Assembly: GCF_025515275.1 (NCBI RefSeq)
Contig: NZ_JAOPFU010000011.1
Location: forward strand, 33,452-97,451
Length of the DNA stretch: 64,000 nt
Direction of reading: 5' to 3'
From: Catenovulum sp. 2E275
GTDB taxonomy: Bacteria > Pseudomonadota > Gammaproteobacteria > Enterobacterales > Alteromonadaceae
Position 1 is the stretch's first letter, and each line of letters begins with the position of its first letter. Position numbers and translations under genes: made by a program. This document shows positions 54,190 through 63,906 of the stretch, piece after piece. The notes under the pieces were generated by a model. That model had not been told where the DNA came from, did no database searches, and was given only the letters and a program-made list of their open reading frames with translations.

Positions 54190-55182
54190 ATGTCGACTTT
54201 ATCCCCTGCAAGCCAACTCATATTAAAGCATTTATCCGAGAAAATAGACAAGCAAACATTAATTATTGACCCATTAGAAGCGCAAGACTTAGCCCACCCA
54301 GATTTTTTATCCTGTGAGGTTTGGAGTTTTAGAGATCTACAATTACCAAATACAATGTTTATTTGGCCCGAAAAGCCAAACGGGCAATATCATCAGGCAA
54401 TTGTATTTTTCCCTAAAGCTAAAGAAAAAGCTAAATGGTTACTGAGCCAGTTAGCAGAAATCTTGCCACCTGAAGCAAATATTTATTTAGTAGGCGAAAA
54501 TAAAGGTGGAATTAAAACTTGCCAGAAAGTGTTAGCAGATCAGCTTATCAATATTCACAAGCAAGCATCCGGCAAACATTGCCTTTTATATAGTGCTCAG
54601 CCCAACCCAAATGCAACCAAGCCAGCTGGTTTTAACTTCCATCAATACACAATTGAGCAAAAGTCAGTAAACATTGCTAATTTACCTGGCGTTTTCAGTT
54701 TTGGTGAGTTAGATAAAGGGACTGAGCTATTGCTTTCTCATCTTCCAGCTGAAATTAATGGCCGAGTATTAGATTTTGCATGTGGCTGTGGTGTTATTGG
54801 TGCTTTCATCGCTAAACATTATCCAAATACTCTTCTCAGCTTTTCAGATATTGATGCGTTAGCGATTGACTCTACCCGAGAAACACTTAAACAAAACCAA
54901 TTAACTGGTGAGTTACATTTATCAAATGGTTTAAAAAAAATTTCATCTAAATATAAATATATTTTTACCAATCCCCCCTTTCACACCGGGTTAAAAATAG
55001 ACTACTATATCTCTGAGGCCTTTATAAAGGAATGTGGTCAGCAATTGGAGTCCGGTGGTAAGTTGTATCTGGTTGCCAACCGTTTTTTGAAGTACCCTCA
55101 AATTTTACAAAACCATTTTGATTTGGTAGAAGTGATAGCTGAGGACAATAAATTTAAGCTTTATTGTGCTTACAATCGTTAA
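54190..55182 (+). CDS. rsmC: 16S rRNA (guanine(1207)-N(2))-methyltransferase
   Basis: 330 residues from the ATG at 54190; a further ATG 33 bases upstream gives an N-terminus unlike the family, whereas MSTLSPASQLILKHL aligns with RsmC. The N-terminal half is the degenerate MTase domain; the C-terminal half has LDFACGCGVIGAFIA as SAM site and TNPPFHTGL as the catalytic NPPF motif. It methylates G1207 of 16S rRNA. Confidence 0.88.
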   Translation: MSTLSPASQLILKHLSEKIDKQTLIIDPLEAQDLAHPDFLSCEVWSFRDLQLPNTMFIWPEKPNGQYHQAIVFFPKAKEKAKWLLSQLAEILPPEANIYLVGENKGGIKTCQKVLADQLINIHKQASGKHCLLYSAQPNPNATKPAGFNFHQYTIEQKSVNIANLPGVFSFGELDKGTELLLSHLPAEINGRVLDFACGCGVIGAFIAKHYPNTLLSFSDIDALAIDSTRETLKQNQLTGELHLSNGLKKISSKYKYIFTNPPFHTGLKIDYYISEAFIKECGQQLESGGKLYLVANRFLKYPQILQNHFDLVEVIAEDNKFKLYCAYNR

Positions 55183-55244
55183 CCTAAACTAGGGCCGGAA
55201 CAAGCTTATGTTTCAAGGCTTTGTGTTAACTGACTGTTGTTTGT

Positions 55245-55271
55245 TAGCTACACTTTTTAATGGTGTAGTTA
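55245..55271 (+). other. Hairpin between rsmC and glgC
   Basis: TAGCTACAC (55245-55253) and GTGTAGTTA (55263-55271) form a 9-bp stem with one G-T pair, about 50 bases before glgC. It could end rsmC transcription or be part of a glgC leader. There is no T tract after it. Confidence 0.35.
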
Positions 55272-55324
55272 CAAAGTGAGTTCATAAGCAGTGATGGTCA
55301 TTACAACTATTTCAAGGCATGACT

Positions 55325-56557
55325 ATGGCAGGGATTTTATCTATGATCTTAGCGGGCGGGGCTGGCACTCGTTTATTCCCGTTAACTGAAACCCGTACTA
55401 AACCCGCAGTACCGTTTGCTGGTCAATATCGACTGATTGACTTTGTATTAAATAACTTTGTTAACTCTGATTTGTTAAAAATCTATGTTTTAACTCAGTT
55501 TAAATCTCAGTCTCTTAATATCCACCTAAGACAAGCATGGCATTTTTCTGGATTAACTGACCATTTCATCGACCCTATCCCTGCGCAAATGAGAATGGGC
55601 AAAAGATGGTATGAAGGAACTGCAGATGCTATCTATCAAAATTTACGTTTAATTGAAATTCATGATCCGGATCAGGTTGTGATTTTTGGTAGCGATCATA
55701 TTTATAAAATGAACGTGCGTCAGATGACTAATTATCATGACCAACTAAAAGCTGATTTAACTGTTGCAGCGATTCGTGTGCCAATTGAAGAAGCTCATCA
55801 GTTTGGTGTAATGGAAATTGACGAAAACGGTAAGCTAATCGGCTTTGAAGAAAAGCCAGCTAATCCAAAATCTTTACCGGGTAATCCTGATGTTGCACTT
55901 ATTTCCATGGGTAATTATGTTTTTAACCCCAAAGTGCTTTATCAAGCATTAAGAGAAGATGCTAAAGATCCTAATTCATCACACGATTTTGGCAAAAACA
56001 TCATTCCTAAATTAATGGAAAAGGGCAACGTTTATGTATATGACTTTGCTAATAACCAAATTCCGGGTGAAAGAGGCGACCCATTCTACTGGCGGGATGT
56101 AGGTACTATTGATTCATACTGGCAGGCTTCAATGGACTTTTTAGACGCGGACAGCGCTTTGGATTTATATAATCCTAAATGGCCAATGCGGACTTTCCAT
56201 CCTACTCTACCTGCGGCTCAAGTGTATAGCTGCCCAAATGCTGAGCCAAATAAAATCTCAGATAGTTCAATTGCATCAGGCTGTGTTATTCAAGGGGCTT
56301 GCGTTGAAAAATCAGTGCTTGGTTTTGAGGTGTTAGTAGAGCCAAACACCACTATCACCGAAAGTGTGATTATGGGTAATAATAGCATTGGTGAAGGATG
56401 TAAATTACACCGTGTTATTTTAGATAAGAATGTATCACTCGCTCCCGGTACACAAATCGGGGTTAATCACGAAGAAGATGAAAAACGGGGTTTTACCATT
56501 TCTAAAGGCGGTATAGTGACTGTGCCTAAAGGTACACGCGTAGGATTTAACGACTAA
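55325..56557 (+). CDS. glgC: Glucose-1-phosphate adenylyltransferase
   Basis: 410 residues from the ATG at 55325, where AAGG is 8 bases upstream; the ATG two codons earlier is possible. Substrate motifs are ILAGGAGTRLFPLT, TKPAVPFAGQYRLIDF, GTADAIYQNL and FGSDHIYKM, with a left-handed beta-helix at the C-terminus. It makes ADP-glucose for glycogen. It is 3 bases upstream of glgA. Confidence 0.95.
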   Translation: MAGILSMILAGGAGTRLFPLTETRTKPAVPFAGQYRLIDFVLNNFVNSDLLKIYVLTQFKSQSLNIHLRQAWHFSGLTDHFIDPIPAQMRMGKRWYEGTADAIYQNLRLIEIHDPDQVVIFGSDHIYKMNVRQMTNYHDQLKADLTVAAIRVPIEEAHQFGVMEIDENGKLIGFEEKPANPKSLPGNPDVALISMGNYVFNPKVLYQALREDAKDPNSSHDFGKNIIPKLMEKGNVYVYDFANNQIPGERGDPFYWRDVGTIDSYWQASMDFLDADSALDLYNPKWPMRTFHPTLPAAQVYSCPNAEPNKISDSSIASGCVIQGACVEKSVLGFEVLVEPNTTITESVIMGNNSIGEGCKLHRVILDKNVSLAPGTQIGVNHEEDEKRGFTISKGGIVTVPKGTRVGFND

Positions 56558-56560
56558 AGA

Positions 56561-57991
56561 ATGAATATATTATTTGTATCCTCTGAGGTTGAAGACCTCG
56601 CGAAGACAGGGGGCTTGGCAGATGTTGCCAAAGCCCTGCCCATATCATTTAAATCAGTTGGACATGATGTAAGAATTGTAACCCCTTTTTATAAGGTCAG
56701 TACAAATGTCGAGAATGCAGTTACTGTTTTAAATAATGTAGAGCTACATGCTGGTGATTCTATTTATCATTACAATGTAAAACAGATAGAGTTAAACGGT
56801 GTTATTGTTTATTTAGTTGATTATCCTGATTATTTTTCTCGGAAAGGGATTTATAGTGATGGCTATCACGCTTATGATGATAACGGTGAACGTTATGCTT
56901 TTTTCAGCATGGCGGCTTTGCACTTAGCTCAATTGCTAGAATTTAAAGTAGATATCATCCACTGTAATGACTGGCATACTGGTTTAATCCCATTTTATTT
57001 AACTAAACATTGGTCAGATAATCCATATTTGTCGAATGCTAAAACCGTTTTGAATGTGCACAATGGCGCATTTCAAGGGGTTTTCTCGCTAGATTCAGTG
57101 CCATTTTTATATAAAAGTGGGGTGAATTATGACGATATTCATCACGGCAATGTCAATTACCTAAAAATGGGTGTGAGATACGCAACTAAAATTGTAGCGG
57201 TTAGCCCCAGTTATGCACAAGAACTCCAAACCGATCTTGGCTCTCACCACATGGGCGATTTGTTTAGAAGCCGGTCTTCAGATTTAGTCGGTATTATCAA
57301 CGGCTGTGATTATACTCAGTGGAATCCACAAACAGATAAAATGATCCCGTCTAATTACAGCGCAGAGGATATGAATGGTAAAGCATTCTGTAAAGCTAAT
57401 CTCCAGCAATACAGTCACTTACCGGTTAATGGCGATATTCCACTGATTGGTATGGTATGCCGAATTACCGATCAAAAAGGCTTTAGCTATCTCATCCCGA
57501 TTATTGAAAATATTTTGCACCATAATGTGCAACTTGTTTTAGTTGGAACCGGTGATCCTGAGTTAGTAAGCCAAATTCAGGCCATTAGTGAACGCCATCG
57601 CAGCAAGTTTTATTTTATGAATGACTTTAGTTTAAGTTTTTCACACTTGGTCACTGCTGGTAGCGATTTCTTTTTAATGCCATCTTTATTTGAACCTTGC
57701 GGTTTAAATCAAATGTATTCATTAGCTTACGGTACTTTACCTATTGTTCGAGCTGTCGGTGGTTTAAAAGATACGGTCATCGACCTTGAAGCCGATCCAA
57801 TTAATGCCAATGGTTTTGTATTTAACCGGCCAGATAGTGAAGAATTATTAAATTGTATTCGTAAAGCATTACTGTTTTATCACGAATATCCGCAAACTTT
57901 TGATATTGTCAGGAAAAAAGCCTTAAAAACGCATTTTAACTGGCATGATTCAGCAATGAAATACGAAGCGCTATATCGCTCTATTATTTGA
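56561..57991 (+). CDS. glgA: Glycogen synthase
   Basis: 476 residues, GT5 family. The N-terminal ADP-glucose motif is KTGGLADV (residues 15-22); HCNDWHTGLIPFYL and the C-terminal EPCGLNQMYSLAYGTLP are typical. It extends alpha-1,4-glucan. Operon with glgC. The usual glgB, glgX and glgP partners are not in the window. Confidence 0.95.
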   Translation: MNILFVSSEVEDLAKTGGLADVAKALPISFKSVGHDVRIVTPFYKVSTNVENAVTVLNNVELHAGDSIYHYNVKQIELNGVIVYLVDYPDYFSRKGIYSDGYHAYDDNGERYAFFSMAALHLAQLLEFKVDIIHCNDWHTGLIPFYLTKHWSDNPYLSNAKTVLNVHNGAFQGVFSLDSVPFLYKSGVNYDDIHHGNVNYLKMGVRYATKIVAVSPSYAQELQTDLGSHHMGDLFRSRSSDLVGIINGCDYTQWNPQTDKMIPSNYSAEDMNGKAFCKANLQQYSHLPVNGDIPLIGMVCRITDQKGFSYLIPIIENILHHNVQLVLVGTGDPELVSQIQAISERHRSKFYFMNDFSLSFSHLVTAGSDFFLMPSLFEPCGLNQMYSLAYGTLPIVRAVGGLKDTVIDLEADPINANGFVFNRPDSEELLNCIRKALLFYHEYPQTFDIVRKKALKTHFNWHDSAMKYEALYRSII

Positions 57992-57999
57992 TAAATTTC

Positions 58000-58025
58000 A
58001 GGCAAGCCTAGTTGCTTGCCTTTTC
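58000..58025 (+). terminator. Rho-independent terminator of glgCA
   Basis: AGGCAAGC (58000-58007) pairs with GCTTGCCT around a 6-base loop and is followed by TTTT. It ends only a few bases before the ATG of the next gene. Confidence 0.8.
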
Positions 58026-58028
58026 ACT

Positions 58029-58337
58029 ATGATTAAACGTATATCTCGTCCATTTACACTATTGTTAATCAGCATGGCTTTTACACCAGCTTTAAATGCT
58101 GAAGAGATTGGCTGTATTCAAGCCAATGAACGAACCGCACAGTGTCCCCACTATATAATCCGCTCTATTCAAACAGAAAACCCAAAATATAAACATAAAG
58201 CAATTTGCATTTGTTTAACTGATTTTGATTTACAAACAACAGACCAAGAAAAATTAAATAAAAGACTCGAGCAAGCCCAGCAGAAGTTTGAGTTAAACAG
58301 AGAAGATTTAATGGAATTAATAACTGGCCGCAGTTAA
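58029..58337 (+). CDS. Small secreted protein of unknown function
   Basis: 102 residues. Signal peptide MIKRISRPFTLLLISMAF ending near ALNA (24). The mature protein has four cysteines (IGCIQANE, AQCPHY and CICL) and a helical C-terminus. I do not recognise it. The ATG follows the glgA terminator at once and there is no Shine-Dalgarno sequence, so its expression may depend on read-through or a leaderless or hairpin-coupled start. It converges with a DUF3293 gene. Confidence 0.6.
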   Translation: MIKRISRPFTLLLISMAFTPALNAEEIGCIQANERTAQCPHYIIRSIQTENPKYKHKAICICLTDFDLQTTDQEKLNKRLEQAQQKFELNREDLMELITGRS

Positions 58338-58342
58338 CAAAA

Positions 58343-58759
58343 TTAAGTGCAGCAATCAGTTATTTGATACTGACACCGGCTTTTAAAGCGCCCCAAATTT
58401 TCTTCATTATGGCTGGTTAACATACAAGGAATTAAAAAGAGCTCACCCTGCTCTACCCAATACAAAGCATTTTGTTGATATTTGGTAGCTAATGTCAGCG
58501 CTTGTTGTTTATTAATCGACACAGCCCAACTTTTTTCAGAATAATCTAACTGCGGCGAACATCCCCATAACCGGCGATAAGGCGTTCTAAAGTTAGTTAT
58601 ATCAGCCTGTAGAGCTTTATCCTGTAAACGGTTAAACCCCAAAGTACATGCCTGCCCTTTTGGGTTGTACGCTGTAATAATGGCAAAATCAATTTGCTCA
58701 CCTAAAGGCTGCTCTAATAAAAAAACAGTTTCACTATAAAGTTGCCAAAGTGATTTCAT
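58343..58759 (-). CDS. DUF3293 domain-containing protein
   Basis: 138 residues, soluble. IDFAIITAYNPKGQ and FRTPYRRLWGCSPQLDYSEKSWAV are the family blocks. Function unknown; the family is common in gammaproteobacteria. Its stop is five bases from the convergent small secreted protein gene. Confidence 0.75.
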   Translation of the reverse strand: MKSLWQLYSETVFLLEQPLGEQIDFAIITAYNPKGQACTLGFNRLQDKALQADITNFRTPYRRLWGCSPQLDYSEKSWAVSINKQQALTLATKYQQNALYWVEQGELFLIPCMLTSHNEENLGRFKSRCQYQITDCCT

Positions 58760-58915
58760 TAGTCAAAGTCCTTGTATCAATGAAGTTAATAGAGACTTTA
58801 ATCAATTAACGTTGCAAAGCAATAAAATAATTTTTAATTTTTTATGCCAACGTCCAAACTTGTGAATCAGTTAATATCGCATACACTTAAATCAAACAAG
58901 TTAGAATGTATCATT

Positions 58916-60496
58916 ATGCTCTCGCAAAATACCCAAATTAATTCCTTTAAATTTATTTTTATTATGGCTGTTGTCTTTATTACAACAAGCACATTATTTA
59001 TTGTGTTTGTTATACATGGCTTTATAGACTACAAACAAAAAAAAGTGGAATTAATTAAACTTGCAAATACGTACTCAGATATTGTTATCCAACAGCTTTT
59101 ATACACCGATAAACTCAACCACCAAGCAGAGATAATAGCTAGTTTAAAATCAGTAGAGGTAATAGAAAACTCACTTATTTTTTCGATTGATCAACAAAGT
59201 AACCAAAAGCAATTTATTTTAAGCTATAACAAAGTGAATGCATTACCTATTTCATTAAATAATAATGTAATTAAAAATTATACTTCCCCTAATTTTAACT
59301 CTGATGGCCTGATTTTTTGTAAAGAGTCAAAAGCTTACTTCATTTGCCTTAGGCTCAATCTGAACTCGCTAGAAGTTGCTATTTTAAATAGTTTTTATAT
59401 TAAATTAATGACTTTATTGGGTTCAATTATTTTTGCTCTATTCTTAGCTTTCTATTTACAAAAGAAATTGACAACTCCAATACAGCAATTAGCAAATATT
59501 TTTAAATATATAGCAAAAGAAAAAGACTATAGTATAAGAGCCCCAAATCAAAATATTGATGAACTAAATAGCCTAAGCAACTCATTTAATACAATGCTTG
59601 ATAGAATAGAGCATCACCTTAAGCAACAAAAAAATGCTGAGGCTGAAATTTTAAAACTCAATCAAAATCTTGAAGAAAAAATTTATCAACGTACGGAGGC
59701 ACTAAAAGATTCAAATAAAGAGTTAATGGATGCAGTATCAAGATTACATGAATATCAAAACCAATTAGTAGAAAACCAAAAAATGGCCTCTTTAGGAGAT
59801 ATGGTTGCAGGTATTGCCCATGAGGTGAATACACCTATTGGCTTAGGAATAACAGCATCAACTTTAATGATAGATAAATTGACGAATATAATAGAAGTTT
59901 TAGAACAAAAAAAATTGACACAAACTCATCTAGTACAATTTCTAAATGAAAGTAAAGAAAACTTAGATATTATTTACCGCAATTTACATCGTAGTGCAGA
60001 ACTTATTTCCAGCTTTAAACAGTTAGCAGTGAATCAAGTTCAAGAATCAAATCAAAAGCTAAAATTAGCTTTATTTTTAAATGATGTATTCTTAGCATTA
60101 AAACCAACCGTCAAACAACATACTCTAAAAATTGAATGCGAAAACACATTAGAAGCTGTAATTAAACCGGGTATATTTCAACAAATAATAACTAACTTAG
60201 TGATGAACTCAGTTATCCATGGTTTTGAGAATGTAGATAAAGGGATTATTAATATCCAAATCTACATTCAGGAACAGGAGCTTATTATAAATTATAAAGA
60301 TAATGGAAAGGGAATTAGCGAAGCTCTTAAAAAGAAAATTTTTGATCCATTTGTGACCACTAAACGAGGAAAAGGAGGTAGTGGCTTAGGGATGAACCTA
60401 GTTTATAATTTGGTAACTCAAGGATTAAAAGGGACAATTAAAGTCGAAAGTGAATTAGGTCATGGAATCCGTTTTATTATAAAAATCCCCCAGTAA
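58916..60496 (+). CDS. Sensor histidine kinase with HAMP domain
   Basis: 526 residues from the ATG at 58916; an ATG at 58844 is in frame but adds an atypical leader, and neither has a good ribosome-binding site. Numbering from 58916: transmembrane segments at about 12-35 and 165-190, HAMP at 188-240, coiled coil at 240-295, H box MVAGIAHEVNTPIG near 300, and ATPase boxes ending GGSGLGMNLVYNL. No receiver domain and no cognate regulator beside it; ArcA, 180 bases downstream, has its own kinase. Confidence 0.8.
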   Translation: MLSQNTQINSFKFIFIMAVVFITTSTLFIVFVIHGFIDYKQKKVELIKLANTYSDIVIQQLLYTDKLNHQAEIIASLKSVEVIENSLIFSIDQQSNQKQFILSYNKVNALPISLNNNVIKNYTSPNFNSDGLIFCKESKAYFICLRLNLNSLEVAILNSFYIKLMTLLGSIIFALFLAFYLQKKLTTPIQQLANIFKYIAKEKDYSIRAPNQNIDELNSLSNSFNTMLDRIEHHLKQQKNAEAEILKLNQNLEEKIYQRTEALKDSNKELMDAVSRLHEYQNQLVENQKMASLGDMVAGIAHEVNTPIGLGITASTLMIDKLTNIIEVLEQKKLTQTHLVQFLNESKENLDIIYRNLHRSAELISSFKQLAVNQVQESNQKLKLALFLNDVFLALKPTVKQHTLKIECENTLEAVIKPGIFQQIITNLVMNSVIHGFENVDKGIINIQIYIQEQELIINYKDNGKGISEALKKKIFDPFVTTKRGKGGSGLGMNLVYNLVTQGLKGTIKVESELGHGIRFIIKIPQ

Positions 60497-60676
60497 AAAG
60501 GTTATAAAAATCCTTTGCCTAACGAAATAGCTCAGATTTTTTCAGCTTTACCCAAAAATGTTAAAAAAGTCACTAAATATTTGAAGAAATCAAGCATAAT
60601 GGATTGAGAGATTAGCAGCTAGTCACTATAATCAACTGAAATAAAAAAATTTTTATTCAACATAAGACGAAAAACC

Positions 60677-61387
60677 ATGCAAACACATAATATCCTAATC
60701 GTAGAAGACGAAGCGGTCACCCGCAATACCCTGATCAGCTTATTTGAAGCTGAAGGTTACAATGTATTCGCAGCCGAAGATGGCGAAGAAATGCATACTT
60801 ATTTAAAAAATAATGACATTAACCTTGTTGTTATGGACATTAACTTACCGGGTAAAAACGGTTTAATGTTAGCACGTGAATTACGTGAAATTAAAAATAT
60901 GGGTTTAATCTTTTTAACTGGTCGTGATAACGACGTTGACCGTATTTTAGGCTTAGAGATTGGCGCTGACGACTACTTAGTTAAGCCATTTAATCCTCGC
61001 GAATTAACTATTCGTGCTCGTAACTTAATGAACCGTACAAAAGCGGCACCAAATGAGCCGGTTGAAGCTGTAAGTGAATATAAATTTAATGGCTGGACTT
61101 TAGATTGCGATAGCCGTTCTTTAATTTCTCCAAACAACGAAAGCATGCGCTTACCAAAAAGTGAATATCGTGCATTACAGTTATTGCTAGATAACCCAGG
61201 TAAAATTTTAACACGTGAACAATTAATTAAAGAAATGACTGGCCGTGAATTAAAGCCAAACGACAGAACAGTTGATGTAACTATCCGTCGTTTACGTAAA
61301 CATTTTGAGTCTATTCCAGATACACCTGAAATCATCTCTACAATTCATGGTGAAGGTTATCGTTTTTGTGGTGAAGTTGAAGAGTAA
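60677..61387 (+). CDS. arcA: Two-component response regulator ArcA
   Basis: 236 residues. Receiver with Asp54 (VVMDINLPG) and a C-terminal OmpR-type winged helix ([26 protein letters not shown]). Near-identical in layout to ArcA, the aerobic respiration control regulator. ArcB is encoded convergently just downstream, an arrangement unlike E. coli, where the two are unlinked. Confidence 0.95.
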   Translation: MQTHNILIVEDEAVTRNTLISLFEAEGYNVFAAEDGEEMHTYLKNNDINLVVMDINLPGKNGLMLARELREIKNMGLIFLTGRDNDVDRILGLEIGADDYLVKPFNPRELTIRARNLMNRTKAAPNEPVEAVSEYKFNGWTLDCDSRSLISPNNESMRLPKSEYRALQLLLDNPGKILTREQLIKEMTGRELKPNDRTVDVTIRRLRKHFESIPDTPEIISTIHGEGYRFCGEVEE

Positions 61388-61425
61388 ACATAAAGCTTCA
61401 ACTTAACACAATATGATTAGGGTAT

Positions 61426-61453
61426 AAAAAAGCAGCCCTTTGGCTGCTTTTTT
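61426..61453. terminator. Bidirectional terminator between arcA and arcB
   Basis: AAAAAAGCAGCC (61426-61437) pairs with GGCTGCTTTTTT (61442-61453), 4-base loop, between convergent stops. Confidence 0.9.
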
Positions 61454-61473
61454 ATCCACCTCTAATTATAAAC

Positions 61474-63816
61474 TTACAAAGAATTAATCCAGTCTTTTAA
61501 TACCACTACATCATGCTCGCAGGCATGTCTTAGCTGTTCAACTCTATCATCTAAGTTTTCCCACCAAGCCGGTGTATCGGTTAGCTGTATTTGATTAGCC
61601 ACATTCTGCATGCGTTTTAAGCCCATAGATGCTGCTGCACCTTTTATTTTGTGAGCTTGCTTACCAATCTCTTCCTGATCTTTAGCGCACAATACAGTAT
61701 TTAAAATTTCCATATATTCTGTAATTAGCTTTTCAAATAACTCAACATTTTGCTCAATTAAATCGTAACCAATGGTATCTAACAGTTGCTCTAAAAACTC
61801 TGTATCCAAAATATTCTTATCAATATTTTTAACTGGTTCATTGCCTTCTATCGCTTGAGCCTCTTCATGCTCAGCTAATAAGTTTTGATCAAATAAGCGA
61901 TTAAATACTTTATGCACATTATCAATTTTAATTGGCTTAGCAATAACATCGGTTAAGCCTTTATTTAAATATTCATCACGGGTTTTAATCACATTCGCAG
62001 TTAGTGCAACAATAGGTGGTAATTGAACATCCAATGATTGCCAATGCTTTAATACATCAAACCCTGTCATGTCTGGTAACTGAATATCTAACAAGACAAT
62101 ATCAAATTTAGCGGCATCAAATTTATCAATAGCTTGCTGACCGGTTTTAGCAACCACAGTTTTATGGCCTAGTTTAGATAAAATAGAGTTAGCAACTACT
62201 ACGTTTAGCTCAACATCTTCAACTAATAGAATATTAAGCCCACTAACACTTGAACTATCTGCACTTTCAGGTGCTTCTGCCAAGTCCAGTTTAAGCGATA
62301 CCGAGAAGGTACTACCTTGATTCACTTCACTATAAACCTCAATTTGACCGCCCATTTCATCAACCAAAATTTTAGAAATGGCTAAGCCAATACCAGTACC
62401 GGTTCCTGCCCTAACTTCTTCTCGATCAACCTGATAATACATTGCGAAAATATTATCTAGTTCTGTTTCTGGAATACCGATACCACTATCTATAATTTCA
62501 AAGTCTATCCAAGCAAAAGTATTACGGATGTGACAATCAACATTAAACTCAACGTCACCTTTTAATGTGAACTTAACTGCGTTAGATAATAAGTTCCAAA
62601 GTACCTGGCGTAAACGGGTTGGATCGGCCATCACCCAGCGATCTTCCGGCACATTTGACCTAAATTTAAATTGCAGTTGTTTTTGTTCAGCCATTAAGCT
62701 GGCAACACTGGTCAACTCATGCACAAAACCAGATAACTCGATTGGTTCAAGATTAATAGCCAGTTTATTGCGTTCAATTTTGTCTAAATCAATAATATCA
62801 TTAAAAATGTTACCTAGAGTGACTGCGCACGCAAAGATCGTACTAACTTGGTTATGCTGCTCTTTCGTCAGTTTAGAGTCTTTTAGTATTCGGCTAATAC
62901 CAACAATCCCATTAAGCGGAGTTCGTAGCTCGTGGCTAATCGTTGAGATAAACGCGGTTTTATCTCGGCTGGCTTTCTCTAATGCTTCCTGAGCCTGCTG
63001 TTTTTCCATTATATCTCGGCCAAAACCAAGCAAACCAATACGTTTGCCTTCGTTATTAAAGAAAGGTACTTTTTTAATTAAGAAAAGCTTTTTACTGCCA
63101 TTTGGATAGGTTAACCACATATCGTAAGTTAAGCTTGCATTACTGGCTAAAACTTCTCTATCTGAAGCAACTACTTTCTCAGCAATATCCTCAGAGTAAA
63201 CATCCCATGGTGTTAGCCCGATCATTTCTTTTTCTGTTTTACCAGTTAACTCTTCAAATGAACGGTTGCAACCAGAGAAACGCCCATTTTCATCACGGTA
63301 ATAAATAATATCAGGGGAACAATCAAAAGCGGAGCGTAATAAAATGGATTGTTCGTATAAGTTTTGCTGAGTTTTTTGACGTTCTTCTATTTGCTGTTTT
63401 AATAAACGAATGGCTTCTTCACGCTGTAACTCAGCTCTTTTTCTTTCTTCTATTTCATAATTTAGCTGCTGAATATTGTGGCGAAGATTAGAAGCCGAGG
63501 CTTTATCTTGCTTACGAAGTGCCTCAAGTTGCTCTATCACTTGGGTCAAATGTTCACGTGAGCGCTCTAAGCGCCTAACTAACTCTGAGATAAAATATAA
63601 TACCCATGGCATGGTTAATAAAGTTAATAAAACAGGATCAAGATAGTCTCTTAATACAACTTCACCATATAAAAAATAGTTTAATAAAGTAACTTCTAAA
63701 GCGGTGAAACCAAATGCTAAGGCAAAAAAGAATAAGCTAACGCGTAATGTACCAAAACGGTTAACAATTCGAGCAACTCGTTCAGGCCAAGATAATTTTC
63801 CGGTTTTTTTTAACAT
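61474..63816 (-). CDS. arcB: Aerobic respiration control sensor ArcB
   Basis: 780 residues from the ATG at 63816; a TTG six codons earlier is in frame. Two membrane segments (about 26-50 and 60-78), coiled coil, PAS (about 160-270), H box ISTISHELRTPLNG with His295, ATPase domain, receiver Asp577 (VLLDIQLPD) and HPt His722 (AHKIKGAAASMG). The redox cysteine of FSGCNR (Cys183) is kept, but the position of E. coli Cys241 is Leu244 (SKKLFLIKKVP). A new cysteine, Cys166, lies in DCSPD. Confidence 0.93.
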   Translation of the reverse strand: MLKKTGKLSWPERVARIVNRFGTLRVSLFFFALAFGFTALEVTLLNYFLYGEVVLRDYLDPVLLTLLTMPWVLYFISELVRRLERSREHLTQVIEQLEALRKQDKASASNLRHNIQQLNYEIEERKRAELQREEAIRLLKQQIEERQKTQQNLYEQSILLRSAFDCSPDIIYYRDENGRFSGCNRSFEELTGKTEKEMIGLTPWDVYSEDIAEKVVASDREVLASNASLTYDMWLTYPNGSKKLFLIKKVPFFNNEGKRIGLLGFGRDIMEKQQAQEALEKASRDKTAFISTISHELRTPLNGIVGISRILKDSKLTKEQHNQVSTIFACAVTLGNIFNDIIDLDKIERNKLAINLEPIELSGFVHELTSVASLMAEQKQLQFKFRSNVPEDRWVMADPTRLRQVLWNLLSNAVKFTLKGDVEFNVDCHIRNTFAWIDFEIIDSGIGIPETELDNIFAMYYQVDREEVRAGTGTGIGLAISKILVDEMGGQIEVYSEVNQGSTFSVSLKLDLAEAPESADSSSVSGLNILLVEDVELNVVVANSILSKLGHKTVVAKTGQQAIDKFDAAKFDIVLLDIQLPDMTGFDVLKHWQSLDVQLPPIVALTANVIKTRDEYLNKGLTDVIAKPIKIDNVHKVFNRLFDQNLLAEHEEAQAIEGNEPVKNIDKNILDTEFLEQLLDTIGYDLIEQNVELFEKLITEYMEILNTVLCAKDQEEIGKQAHKIKGAAASMGLKRMQNVANQIQLTDTPAWWENLDDRVEQLRHACEHDVVVLKDWINSL

Positions 63817-63858
63817 ACAACAGCCTATTAACAAAAAAGAGTAGCAGCATTGTAAAAC

Positions 63859-63885
63859 AAAAAAGGCGCCAAAAGGCGCCTTTTT
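63859..63885 (-). terminator. Terminator downstream of tuf
   Basis: AAAAGGCGCC and GGCGCCTTTT form a 10-bp stem with a 4-base loop and flanking A and T tracts, 22 bases after the tuf stop. Confidence 0.9.
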
Positions 63886-63906
63886 AACACAATAATTAAA
63901 AATTAA

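Noticed and set aside
58844..61387. Kinase at 58.9 kb as the partner of ArcA
   Set aside because: ArcB is encoded beside arcA and matches it by family; the 180-base gap and separate context do not support a second cognate pair.
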